64,000 bases of DNA. Source: Piromyces finnis (lineage: Eukaryota > Neocallimastigomycota > Neocallimastigomycetes > Neocallimastigales > Neocallimastigaceae). The notes beneath the pieces were generated by a model. The model was not told the origin of the DNA and ran no database searches. It saw only the letters and a list, made by a program, of their open reading frames with translations. The translations under genes and the position numbers were made by a program. Below are positions 31,210-42,640 of the stretch, one piece after another (within the stretch, counting starts at the first letter, position 1; every line of letters starts with the position of its first letter). The stretch lies in the NCBI GenBank assembly GCA_002104945.1, contig MCFH01000009.1, forward strand, positions 1 to 64,000, written 5' to 3'.

Positions 31210-33039
31210 TTGAAAATATTAATATTTTAAATAATATTTATATAAATATATAAATATTTTATTGATCATCATTAGGGTACTGGAATAAAAATATCTTCAA
31301 GTGTTGATAATTTATCAAAATTTTCATTAAATTCAAATTCAGCATCAACATCAACCAAGAATCTAAATGAAATGGATTCAGTATCAATAAAAAAAGAAAA
31401 TAATAAAAATAATAATAATTATGATAGTAATTATTTAACACCCCTTCAAAATACAAAAATTTCAAAAAGTAAAATAAAAAAAAACGAAAATGAAACTTAT
31501 ATTATAAATAGAAATGAAAAAGGAAAAGGAAAAGATAATGACAATGAAAATGAGAATGAAAACATTTATAAAGAAAATGAAGATGATAAAATAAAAATAG
31601 AAATCAAAGAAAAATTAGAAAAAGATGTAATTATTGAAAATAAAAAAAATAATAAAGAAATAATAGACGAGCCTTTGTCTTTTCATGCTGAAAAAAGAAT
31701 TGTACCCTTTAATCATAATCGATCAAAATCCCTTCCTCAACAATTCAATAATCAAATCTATGCAACTTATAAAAACAAGCAACAATCAAATAATATTATA
31801 AAAGAAGGAAATGAAACTTTTGATATATTAGAAACACATAAATCCGAAAAAAGTTTAGTACAATACCGTAAATTTGAACATCCTGAACGATTATTACCTA
31901 CTCAAACTTATCCACCTATCAAACATAATGATAAAGAGTATTCATCATCTAGATCGACAAATCTCATTGAAAAACATCAAAAGAAAGAAAAATGGATAAA
32001 CGAAAATGACTACACAAAAGAAATTATAAAGAAAAAATCAAGAGAAATCATAAATGATCGAAAAAGAAAAAAGAAATTTATTGGTAAATATTTATATATA
32101 TATATATTTTTTTTTTTACAAATAAAATAGTTAATTTTAAATAAAATATTATAAAAAAAATTATTTTTTTATAGATACTATAAAATTTTATATACTTATT
32201 CCTTTTTTTTTTTTTTTTTTCCTCTGTAATATTAATAAATTTAGACTCATTAAGATTATTGATTTATGAATACTTTTCAATATCCAATCTTCAAGAAATC
32301 ATAGATATTTTAAAGAAAAATATATTAAATAAAGAGTTAATGAATAGTTTTCAAAATTGGCTTGATTATAATTTAGATATTGGAAAAGAATTAAAAAACC
32401 ATAAAAAGAAAAAACATTCAAAAAGAAAGCATACGCATCATCATATTCATTATAATTCAAAATTCTATTTTCTACGTTTTAATCATACCAAAATTCAACC
32501 ATCAGCATCAAAAAAAAAAATTGTAAAAAAAGAAGATCAAATTATTAAATATAATTCTCATGCCCATATTCTAAAAAAGAATAATAAAAATTATATAAAT
32601 ATAGCAACACAATTTAATAAAGTTCTTCATCAAAATTTCGTTATTATTAATATTCTTTTATTTATTCTAAAGGTAAAATAAAATAAAATGAATAAATAAA
32701 AAAAGGAATAATAACAATAATAATTTGATAATAATTTATTTCTTTTATTTTAATATAACCATATTAACTTCATTACTTATAGGCAAGTCTAATGTATCAA
32801 ATTTTATACCCAAATAAATTATATTTTACTCTAATATTATTTTTTACCCTTTATAAATCAAATTTATTAAGGTATGTTTTAAAATAATAAATTTAAAAAT
32901 AAATAAATAAATAAAGTTCTAAAAGTATTATTACTATTTTATATAATATAGGATAAATTTAATATCTATAATTATATATTCTATTATCGATTTATCATGT
33001 TTTTATTTCATTAAAAAAAATGATTTCATAAATTTTATA

Positions 33040-33078
<39 letters not shown>

Positions 33079-33081
33079 TAA
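28015..33081 (+). CDS. IKS1: IKS1-family protein kinase with C-terminal membrane tail (11 exons)
   Basis: Exons 28015-28665, 28772-29360, 29473-29543, 29694-30047, 30168-30344, 30490-30492 (3 nt), 30629-30934, 31276-32083, 32245-32672, 32783-32871, 32952-33081; 1,201 residues. A CILC pair (226-229) precedes the kinase, as in the yeast Iks1 family. Kinase motifs: LGRGYRGSVF, YAIKKV, LMERANGGNLEEYI, HRDLKPPN (Asp562), ISDFGECE (Asp588), GATGTLEFMAPE and SDLWSLGVVLYY. The 3-nt exon supplies the Pro of APE. Beyond the kinase (~717 on) is a Lys/Asn/Glu-rich region, then hydrophobic segments (FVIINILLFIL, LYFTLILFFTLY, LISIIIYSIIDLSCFYFI) and a poly-Asn end. Linking 31276 onward to the kinase rests on phase and the open frame across a 341-nt intron. 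A protein ending at 30955 (retained intron) is the alternative. The cellular role of Iks1 is unknown. Confidence 0.75.
30490..30492 (+). other. 3-nt microexon (CCG) in the IKS1-like kinase
   Basis: CCG lies between TATAG and GTAAGT. The preceding exon ends ...EFMA and the next begins ELL. Inserting the single Pro codon rebuilds the near-invariant kinase APE motif in frame. Direct splicing would give A-E. Use of this acceptor without the donor gives a stop seven codons after CCG. Confidence 0.7.
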
Positions 33082-33549
33082 TAAAAATTTAAAATTTTAT
33101 TTTGAAGAAAAAAAAAAAATTAATAGAAATTAAAAATTCAAAAATTATAATTGTAATAACCTTTTTTGTAACTAGAAAATATTTTACTACCATATTATTT
33201 TTGTAAAATTAATAAAATTTCATTTAAAACACAAAGGAATATTTTAAAATATAACTTATTATATAAAAAATTTTCTTTTATTTTTTTTTTTTTTTTCATT
33301 TACTTTGATAGAAAAAAAATAAATAAATTAATGATAATTGCGTTTTTATAAAAGATTAAATTATTTTTTAAAATAAATATTTAATGATAATTAAAATAAA
33401 TGTATTATGATTATAATCTAAAATTTACAATTTGATAAAGGTGTATTAAATAAATTGATATATATATTATATATATTTATTTATTCTATTACTAAAAATA
33501 GAAATTATATATATTTTTCCATTTTTAATATTGATGATGAGTTTTCGAC
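33082..33549. other. Convergent intergenic spacer
   Basis: A+T-rich spacer between two convergent stops, with poly-T at 33279-33297. It holds 3' UTRs; nothing else was recognised. Confidence 0.55.
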
Positions 33550-35399
33550 TTATGAACAATTGAATGGGATATTACACCATTGACCATTTTCATAACCATA
33601 TCTACCAGAGCCATCAATCAATGCAATTTCACATGTTGAACAGCATGGTAAATTATTCTTGTTTTTGGCACACTCATTGCCTTCATATTTACATTTACTT
33701 GGATTAATACCACACCAGTAACCATCTTCGACACTCCATTTACCTTGTTCATCAACAAAGAGTACATTACATTTATCACAACATACAAAACCAATAGCAC
33801 GAGACCAACATAAACTTTCTTTGGCTTCTTTTTCTTGCTTAATAGCACTACTTGCAGTGAAGAATGATGTTGGTTGTTTTGACAATGTTAAACTTTCAAT
33901 TTCTTGCTTATTAAACTTATATTCGTTAATAATAGAATCATATCTCTTTTGAATATAACTTTCAAGGTCATTACTTTTTTGGAAATCATTAGCTGTAACT
34001 CTTGAACTATAACCTTTTTTGTTAACTCTTCCTGGAAGTTCTCCATTAATTGGTGTAAGATCTTCATTAACGTATGGTGATAAGAAAGCCTTTAATTCCT
34101 TAATATGTTGACCTAAAATAGTTGGATTAAAAGCTGAAACTAAAACATCCTTAAGAAGAGACTTGAATCTAGTATCATCTTGATAAATTAAATATTGAAA
34201 GATCTTGTGATTAACCTTTGAGTTGAAATCCTTAAATGATAATGTATTATAATCGACATTATTAGCACCAAAACCTTGGAAACCCCAACCTAAATTTCTA
34301 TTTTTGTTTTTTAAGTTAAATGAACCAGCACCTAAATTGTATCCAAAAGTATTATCAAAATCGTAAAGAATAATACACCATTTATTGTCTGTTGGTCTTT
34401 TGTAAAAGTTAAAATTGTGACCTAAAATTAAAAAGTGATCAAAAGAACCAATAAGCCATTCAACAATAACAGATTTTAGGAATAAATCAACATCTAAAAA
34501 TTCTTCGAATTGAGCTAATGAAGTAGCAGAATTTACTTTAGAAATAAATTCTTGTAATTCACCTAAATTAGTATTATCTTCGGTAACTGCATTAATACAA
34601 TGGGATTCACTTCCTACTTTTAAATCCATACCATCGTATTTACATTGATAAAGAGACATTGCATTAGTTTCATCATCAAGTTTGAAAATCTTTTTTACCA
34701 TAAATGGTTTAACAGAATCAAGAATAGTATATAAACCGAAAAATTCGTTATTGATATAAAGTCTAGCATATGAAGCTTGAACAGATGGTAAACCTGCTCT
34801 ATTTAAGATATCTGAAGAAAGTTTTTCACGCATATAACTCTTATCATTTGGATCTGGTCTTAATCTTAAACTTTTTCTTCCAAACAATTTTTCTTCAAAT
34901 TTCATATTATAACCAACTTTACTGTTAGAACGAGCATACATACCACCAGTTTTAAATTTGGTTAAATCACGAACTTCTTCTTTATCACCATATCTAATTG
35001 TACAATTAACAGTAGCTTCAAAATCCTCCATATTTCTTGCATTACCATTTTGAACTTGTTCTCCGTTAATTTGTGTAAGTTGGATTAATTTTTGAAAGTC
35101 TGTTTCGGATAAAGGTATAAATACATCTAAAATTTTCTCTTCAATTTTATCAAAAGATCTGTCTAAATTATCTAAATATTTAGCATAACCACTGACACCT
35201 TTTATTGTCAATTATTATAATATATATAAATTATTCAAAATATAATGAAATATTAATGTCAATATTTTTTATTTTTACATTTAAATTTACTTTTTGCATT
35301 TCTTTTATATACATATTAATATTAGAATTTTTAGTAAAATACTATTGTTTTTCTCTACTTACATAGTGTCAATAAAAAAGTAAATAATATTAATTTCAT
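33550..35399 (-). CDS. Secreted CotH-domain protein with two dockerins (second copy)
   Basis: Minus-strand exons 35399-35363 and 35198-33550; 561 residues. The first exon encodes the signal peptide MKLILFTFLLTLCVSG, with donor GTAAGT, phase 1. The mature protein has the N-terminal region (RSFDKIEEKILDVFIPL, VNCTIRYGDKEE), [66 protein letters not shown] and LYDFDNTFGYN, a complete CotH domain. Two dockerins end the protein (~471-511 and 516-561). It is clearly paralogous to the protein at 23732-25960 but lacks the Asn/Trp linker and has one intron fewer, so the dockerins follow the CotH domain almost directly. Role as for its paralogue: a cellulosome-attached or surface-displayed component, function unproven. 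Confidence 0.93.
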
Positions 35400-38114
35400 T
35401 TTGATATTATTTGTATTTTATTATTTTATCTTATTCTATTTTCAATTATTTACTCTGTACAATTATTTAATTTAAATTTTATGATAATTAAATAAGCTTC
35501 TAATAAAATGGCAATTTTATTATATTTACAAAATAAAAATAATAAAAATATATAATACAATAAGCTTTCTAAAATTTTTACTCTCGATAAAAAAAATAAC
35601 TTTTTAAAAAAATAAATATAAGAAAATTTTCTTTTATAAATGGAACATTTCAATCAATTTTTTTTTTATTTTACATATATTAAATAGGTCAATTTTAAAT
35701 AATATTAATTTAAATATAATATTCTTTTAATATATAATTAATGTATATTTAAGAAAGATCCTATATTAATACTCTTATTTATTTAGTATTATATAATATG
35801 AAAAAAGAATGAAAAATTAATAAATTTTAATTATTATATTATATTAATAGAATTAAAATTAATTTATAATTAATATATTAAACCTTCTATCAAATCATTA
35901 TTTTTTTATCAAAATAAGAAATATAAATTAAAATAAATATTACATATATCAAATATATTGAAGAATTATATCGGGTATAAATTGAATATATGTAATTAAT
36001 ACTATTTTAATATTCAACTTAAATTAATAAATATAAATAGAAAAATTTTTGTGCGGTCATCGTTTTTTTGTATTACAAAATTTTAATTTTTAAAATTAAA
36101 AGATCTTCTCAAAAAATATTAATTATTAAAGTTTTCTTTGTAAAAATTTAAAAAATATTCAACCGTTTATATATATATACTATATAATATTTTATATTTT
36201 ATTTATTTATATATTATAATAATTGAATAATTTATTAAATATAAATTTTATTGTTAAGCAAAAAAAATAGCAATATGAATATAATGAAAAGGGTTTTATC
36301 CTTTTATTTGAAAATATAATGAAGTTTAAAAAATTAAAGATGATATTTAATATTTTATTAATATTAAATTGCAATAGATAGAATTCCCCTCTATTAATAA
36401 TGATTTTTTATTGCTATTTATTATTTTAATAATGAAGAAGATTTTATTGACAGCTGAAAATTAATGATATAAAAATGGTATTTTTCATTTAAAATTTTTT
36501 TTCTGTATATAAGTAAATAATATATTTAATTTAATTAAGATCTACCTAGATACATTTTTATAAAAATTATAAGTATAATAATTATAAGACTTTTCTTTCC
36601 TTTTTTTAATATTAAAACACTTATTCTAATATACATTTTAAAAATTATTAAAAAGTTAATGTTGTCATTATGAAAAAGAAATTTGATACTTTTTTTATTT
36701 ATTATATTCAAATATGGATTTAAAATTAATTTATTTGAAATATAATTAATGTGGATAACAAACTTCAAACTTTATTTTATATATTATTTTTTAATTAAAT
36801 TAAAACTTATTTAAATTATTTCTTAAAAAAATGACCGTAGATGATTTTTGCGGTTACACAATAAATTGTTATTATTGTATTATAAGTTTTACAAAAATAA
36901 TTTTATTGTATTATAGTATTGTATACATTATTATTGATATGTATTTAGTCAGTATTTTATGTATAATTTCCATTGTTTTATTATATTTGTGAATTAAAAA
37001 TTATATATATTTATCTATCTATTTATTTATTTATTTACTTATTTACTTATTTATTTATTTATTTATTTATTTTTTTTTAGTAATGAACATTTTAAATAAA
37101 TTAAACACATATTATACATTATGTTTTTATTTATATATTAAATAATAAATATATTATATAATTATATGATTATATATATATATATTTTTTTTTGATAAAA
37201 GAACATTTTAAAAATAGAAAAAAGTTTATAAATTTATAAAATATTAGAAATAACTGATCTTTTTTTTTACTATATATGCTTATTACTTTTTACCTTTTGG
37301 GCATAAAATGTTTTAATAAATTATTTCTGATTCCAAATAAATTTTTAGGATAAATTTTAATTAAAAATAAAAAAAAAATTAAAAATTTAATTAATAAATT
37401 TAATTAGAGGTTTTTTTCATGACCATTTTTTTTTCTACTATTTTTTAAAAAAAAAGACATAAGATATAAAATAATAGTTTTTTTGTTTTTAGATATGCCT
37501 ATTGTATAAATAAAATTAATTTTATAAAATGTATTTAAAAGTTCTTTAGCTTTTTCTTTTTTTTTTTTTTACTTTTTTTTCCTTTGATAATTTTATTTCT
37601 TTTTAGCAAAATTAATATAAAAAAAAATCAATATAAAAAATATAAAAATATTAATATAAAAAAATTAATATAAAAAACTTTAAAAGATTTTAAATTTAAT
37701 AATTAATTAATATTTTAAAATGAGAAATAATTAAAAATTTAATTATTTTACAATTTTAATAAAAAGATTTTTAAACTAATTTTTTTAAAAAAAAAAGTGT
37801 CATATTTTTATAAAATTACTTATAACAACATAGTATATAATTTCTTTACATCTATAAAAAGTAAAAGAATAAAGAAAAGCTATATAATAGTAAATATTTT
37901 TAATATTGTTGGTAAAAATAAAGTATTTTTAAAATTTAATGAAAATAAAACAATTAAAGAATGAAAAATAATTATTAATATATTTATTATTTCTCTTGCT
38001 ATAAAAAAAAAAAAAAAAAAATAGTTTATATTCATACCATATTTTTATTTTCTAAAATAACATAATACCTAGTTTTATTGCAAGAAATCATTTTTATAAA
38101 TTAATAAATAAAAC
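35400..38114. other. Long divergent intergenic region, nothing recognised
   Basis: 2.7 kb of A+T-rich DNA between divergent genes, with TTTA/CTTA simple repeats at about 37012-37076. A short hydrophobic ORF on the minus strand looks random. It presumably contains both promoters. Confidence 0.55.
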
Positions 38115-39697
38115 ATGCTCCAAAATCTTGAATCAGAAATTCAAAATAAATGGAATGTTCCAACAAATACTAATACTGTTAGTCCTTCAGTAGTCGATAA
38201 TTTAAAACAAAATAATAAGGTTACCCAAAAAAATGAAACAAACATATCTGATGCTCAAAATAATAAAATTCAAGACTTTACTTCAAATATACCAGTATTA
38301 TCAAATGAAACTAATAATAATGTAATGAACCCAACTTTACCAAATGAATTATATAACCAACAACAGCAACAAAAACAACAACAAATGCAAATGCTATATC
38401 ATGATATAATTTATGATCATTTATTCCAATGTTTCACTCATAGTATATATACAGACCTTAAATTAAGATTCCAAGGAAGTAATATTCAAGAAGCAACTTT
38501 TTTCCTTCATAAAATTATATGCATTAGATCACCTTTCTTAGCTCAATTAATTAGTGAAAATGAGTAAGTAAATTAATAATTATTATAAAAAAAAAAAAGG
38601 ATGAATAAATTTTATATTATGACATAAAATAGAATTTTTTTACATGTTTTTTTAATAATGAAATAAGAATATAAATTAAAAAAGATAAAAAAGAGAAAAA
38701 TAAAATAATTCTTAAATCATTTAATTTGCTTATAATTGTTAATAATAATAATAATAATAATAAAAGGGGAAATAGACAAAATTAATTAAAATTTAATTTT
38801 ATTGTAATTATTATTTTATTACTATCATTATTCTCTTACTTTTCAAAAAAAAAAAAATAAACAAATAAAATTAGAGCAAGACAAATAAATTTAAGAATAC
38901 AAAATCCAGAAATTGTTGTACCCATCAATGATGTAAATATAACAGCTAAAGGTTTATCTATTGCTTTAGGACATTTATATTCATCATATGCTCATCATCA
39001 TCTCTTAAATGCTGAAAATTGTAGTATATCTGAACATTCAAAATTATTACGTTCCGTCTTAGCTTCATCTCACTTCCTTCATCTCCCAGATTTATGTAAT
39101 ATTGCTACAAGATTAATATGCTTAGACATCAATAAAAATACAGTAATAAATTATTGTCATTTTGTTAATCAACCAAACTTCATCACTTGCTATGATGAAT
39201 TTTCAAAGACTATCTATGATTGTGTCTACAATTGTTTATGCAAAAATGTAATTAAAGAATTATCGGAATTAAATAGACAAGATATATGGCAAGATAGAGA
39301 AGGACAAGGTTATAAGCAACTTATTGAAGTATTTTCTGAATTACCATTTGAATGGATGAAGAAGGTTGTTGAAAGTAAAGAATTTATCACACCAGGTGAA
39401 ATTGATAGGTAATAAATAAAAGAAATTAATATATATAGAATATATTAAAAATTATTTATTCAGTCATTAATTAATTAAAAAATTTAATTTAAAATATATA
39501 TAAATAGATATTATTTTGCCAAAGAATTAATTTCTTTACGTGCACATAAACAATCACCAGTAGTTATTGGTGAAGAAAATGTTGTTCTTGCATTCGGTAT
39601 ATCAAAGAATTCTAATATTTCTATTGTTAGAAAATCACCGAAATATCCAACTGGTTCTCAAGAAAGAAAAGTTTTAAAATATATGGAAACTAAATAA
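38115..39697 (+). CDS. BTB/POZ-domain protein (three exons)
   Basis: Exons 38115-38563, 38875-39408, 39508-39697; 390 residues, phases 2 and 2. The N-terminus is Asn/Gln-rich with a QQQQQKQQQMQ stretch. A BTB/POZ-like fold follows at about 95-200: YTDLKLRFQGS, FFLHKIICIRSPFLAQLI, GLSIALGHLYS, LRSVLASSHFLHLPDLCNIATRLI, matching the 'H-x-x-hydrophobic-RSPFL' and helical pattern of the family. A BACK-like helical region may follow. BTB proteins commonly dimerise or act as cullin-3 adaptors. No kelch, zinc finger or ankyrin module is seen to indicate a partner, so the specific role is unknown. The first intron is long (311 nt) for this window. Confidence 0.75.
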
Positions 39698-40472
39698 ACA
39701 TAATTATTTATATCTATATATATATATTAATTTACTGTTTTCATATTTTACACATATATATAAAATATATTTCCCCCTTCAGCTCTATTTAAAAAAACAT
39801 TTATTTTTTTTTATTACTCTTTCATTTTTCATTATTTATGAGTATTTATTCTCTTATTTTTAATTTCTAATTTTATTTTTTATTAATATTTTCTATTTTC
39901 CATACTTTTTATTGACTTTTATTTTAAAAATTGCGTTTTTAATATAAAATCAAAGTATTTTTTCTATATATTAATCCATGGTTTAATGATATTTCATTAT
40001 CATAACATTTTTATACTTTGTTTTTATAATATTCTTTTTTTTTTTTTTTAACTATTATTATTACATATGATTATTAACTTAAAATGTATAAATCTAATTC
40101 TTTCATATTATTAAAATACTTAATAAAGTTTGAAAATGATATTACATTTCTATAAAGTAAGAAAAAAAAAAAAAGAAATGCCTTTTATAATATAAATAAT
40201 ATTATTTAAAATTTTTCTTTATTATATATCATTTCTGCATTAATTTATTAATTTATTTTACAGAAAAAATATTAAAACAAATTAAATTAAATCAAAATTT
40301 TTACATTTAAAGCTATTCTTTCTATCTTTCATATACACATTTAATTTATATATAAAATAATTTAAGTTCCTTTAAAAGATTATAATTAAATAAAATATAT
40401 ATTTATATTATTTACCATTGAATAAATAAAAGTGTATTTTTAAAATAATAATAATAATAATAATAGCAAAAA
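39698..40472. other. Intergenic spacer, nothing recognised
   Basis: 0.8 kb between two plus-strand genes; A+T-rich and T-rich. No ORF or RNA gene seen. An AAT run lies just before the SNIP1 start. Confidence 0.55.
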
Positions 40473-41918
40473 ATGTCAAGTGATTCAGAATCTAGTCACT
40501 CTAAGAGTAGGAGAAGTTACAGCGGAGAAAGAGATAAAAATAGATCTAGAAGAAATAGAAGTAAGGATAGAGAAAGTAAAAGAAATAGAGATAGTAATGA
40601 CAGAAAAAGACATAGAAGCAGAAGCAGAGAAAGAAATAGAGACTATAGAGACAGAGATAGAGACGAAGATAGAGAAAGAGAAAGAGAAAGAGAAAGTACA
40701 AGAAATAAAGATAAAGAAGAAGGAAAGAAGAAAAAGGAGATTGACATTAAAGAAAATGAAAATGATTACAAAAATAAAAAACAGAGAATAGAAAATACAG
40801 GAAATGAAAAACAAGGTGCGTATAATTTAATATTGTATTAATTAAAAATAAACATTTTATATAGAAATTCAATTAAATTATCTTGATGATAATTTTGGTG
40901 TTGTTTTTTTTTTTTTTTTTTTTTAGAAAAAAAAAAAACTTTATATTAATCATTATATATTTTATATATTTGTCTACGAATTTAATTTCATTAACAATAT
41001 AATAAATTAAAGATAATAAATCTAAAGAGTATGTATTACAAACTTTTAAATTAAAATATTCTTTTTTTTTTTTTAATGGAAAAGATTAGTAAGAATAATA
41101 AATAAATATAAATTAATAATTTAATAATTTATGTATAATAACAGTGAAGAAGGGGAAGAAAAGAAAAAGATTGAAAAAGAAAAGCCAAATTTTAAACTTA
41201 CAGGAAAATTAGCAGCTGAAGCAAATACATATAATGGTGTTGTATTAAAGTATAGTGAACCACCTGAAGCTAGAAAAACGACTGTAAAATGGAGATTTCA
41301 TATATTTAAAGGAGACAAGCAACTAGGTAATTTTTTTTTTTTTCTTTAGATATTTGATATCTATATTATACATATTATTGACTTTTAATATATATATAAT
41401 AACAATTAATATAATATTTAAAAAGAGCCATTACCTGTATATCATCAAAGTGGCTATCTTCTTGGAAGAGATAGACTTGTTGCTGATATACCAATAGATC
41501 ATCCATCATGCTCTAAACAGCATGCAGTATTACAATATAGACAAGTCCAAGGTACAGATAAAAATGGTGATCCTGCCATGGTAATAAAGTAAGTTGTATA
41601 TATTAATAATAAGTATTAAATAATCATTGTTAATACCATAACAAAATTAATATAAAAATTAAATTTAAATAAATACTAATTTAAATCCCCTATATTTTTA
41701 AACATATATATTTCATTACCTTCATCATCCATTATAAATAATAATTCCATTGCCATAAATATAGACCTTATCTTATCGATTTAAATTCAAGTAACGGTAC
41801 ATTTATTAATGGTGAAAAGATTGAACCATCAAGATATTATGAATTAAAACAAGCCGATGTTATTAAATTTGGTTTCAGTACCAGAGATTATATTTTCATT
41901 GATGAAAATTCTGCTTAA
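40473..41918 (+). CDS. SNIP1: SNIP1/Pml1-type FHA protein of the RES splicing complex
   Basis: Exons 40473-40819, 41145-41326, 41426-41588, 41765-41918; 281 residues. The first ~115 residues are an Arg/Ser/Glu/Asp-rich (RS/RE/RD-like) domain. The second exon contains the SNIP1-specific lead-in to the FHA (NFKLTGKLAAEANTYNGVVLKYSEPPEAR, WRFHIFKG). The FHA domain follows: YLLGRDRLVADIPIDHPSCSKQHAVLQYR and DLNSSNGTFING, with all canonical phosphothreonine-site residues (GR, S-K-Q-H, SSNGT). SNIP1 in animals, DAWDLE in plants and Pml1 in yeast share this layout; Pml1 belongs to the pre-mRNA retention and splicing complex. The exon 1 donor at 40820 (GTATAA) was chosen because it gives the phase 2 needed; the GTGCGT four bases earlier does not. 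Confidence 0.93.
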
Positions 41919-42640
41919 TTCATCATAATTTCTTTATTTTATAATATTTTGAATTTGTATTATCTAAATATAAAAATTAATAGCGATTTAAAAATAAAAA
42001 TAAAAGTATATATATAATACAAGATTATAAAAAGTAAATAATATATTAAGTATGAAAATTAATGATAATAGTTTATAAATATTCAACAATAAAAATGTCT
42101 TTTTTTTTTTATTTTATTTATTTTAATTAAAAAAAAATATACTACGTTGAGTTTATTTGTTTATATTGTATTGTCTTATTTTTGTTATTATTATTTTATT
42201 TATATGTTTTACATAAAAGTAATAATTTAAAAATATTTTTACATGCTTCTATGATTTTTAAAATTATTTTTAGATTGGTCATTATTATAAATACTATCAC
42301 ATAATTTTATTATATCTACTATAAAGTTTTGAATAATTGCTAATTGCTTAAAGAATTTTATTACAACTATTTTACTACATTTACATTCTATAAATAAATT
42401 AAAGTGACTGATATTAAAAGTGCTTATTAAAGCAATTAGAATCGATATTTTGAGAGAGAATTTTTAATATTTTATATAGCTTTATTATACTATAACTAAT
42501 ATATCATGATACCAATAATTCTTCATGGTTTACTTTTTTTTTACTGTATAAAATATATAACTTTAAAAAAAGAAATAAAAACTAATAGTTATTTTTATAT
42601 ATTACAAATTCATTCATAATTAATACTTGAAATTATTTAT
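41919..42640. other. Convergent intergenic spacer
   Basis: 0.7 kb between convergent stops, A+T-rich. Nothing recognised beyond probable 3' UTRs. Confidence 0.55.

Noticed and set aside
31372-32130. Separate small gene starting at 31372
   Set aside because: The frame is open upstream to an acceptor at 31275, in phase with the kinase exon. Kept as an alternative, but joining to the kinase is preferred.
36535-36768. 77-residue minus-strand ORF in the 2.7-kb spacer
   Set aside because: Composition matches background; no recognisable motif.
37012-37076. TTTA/CTTA repeats considered as a CRISPR or telomere-like array
   Set aside because: Tetranucleotide microsatellite with no spacers; no cas genes and a eukaryotic genome.
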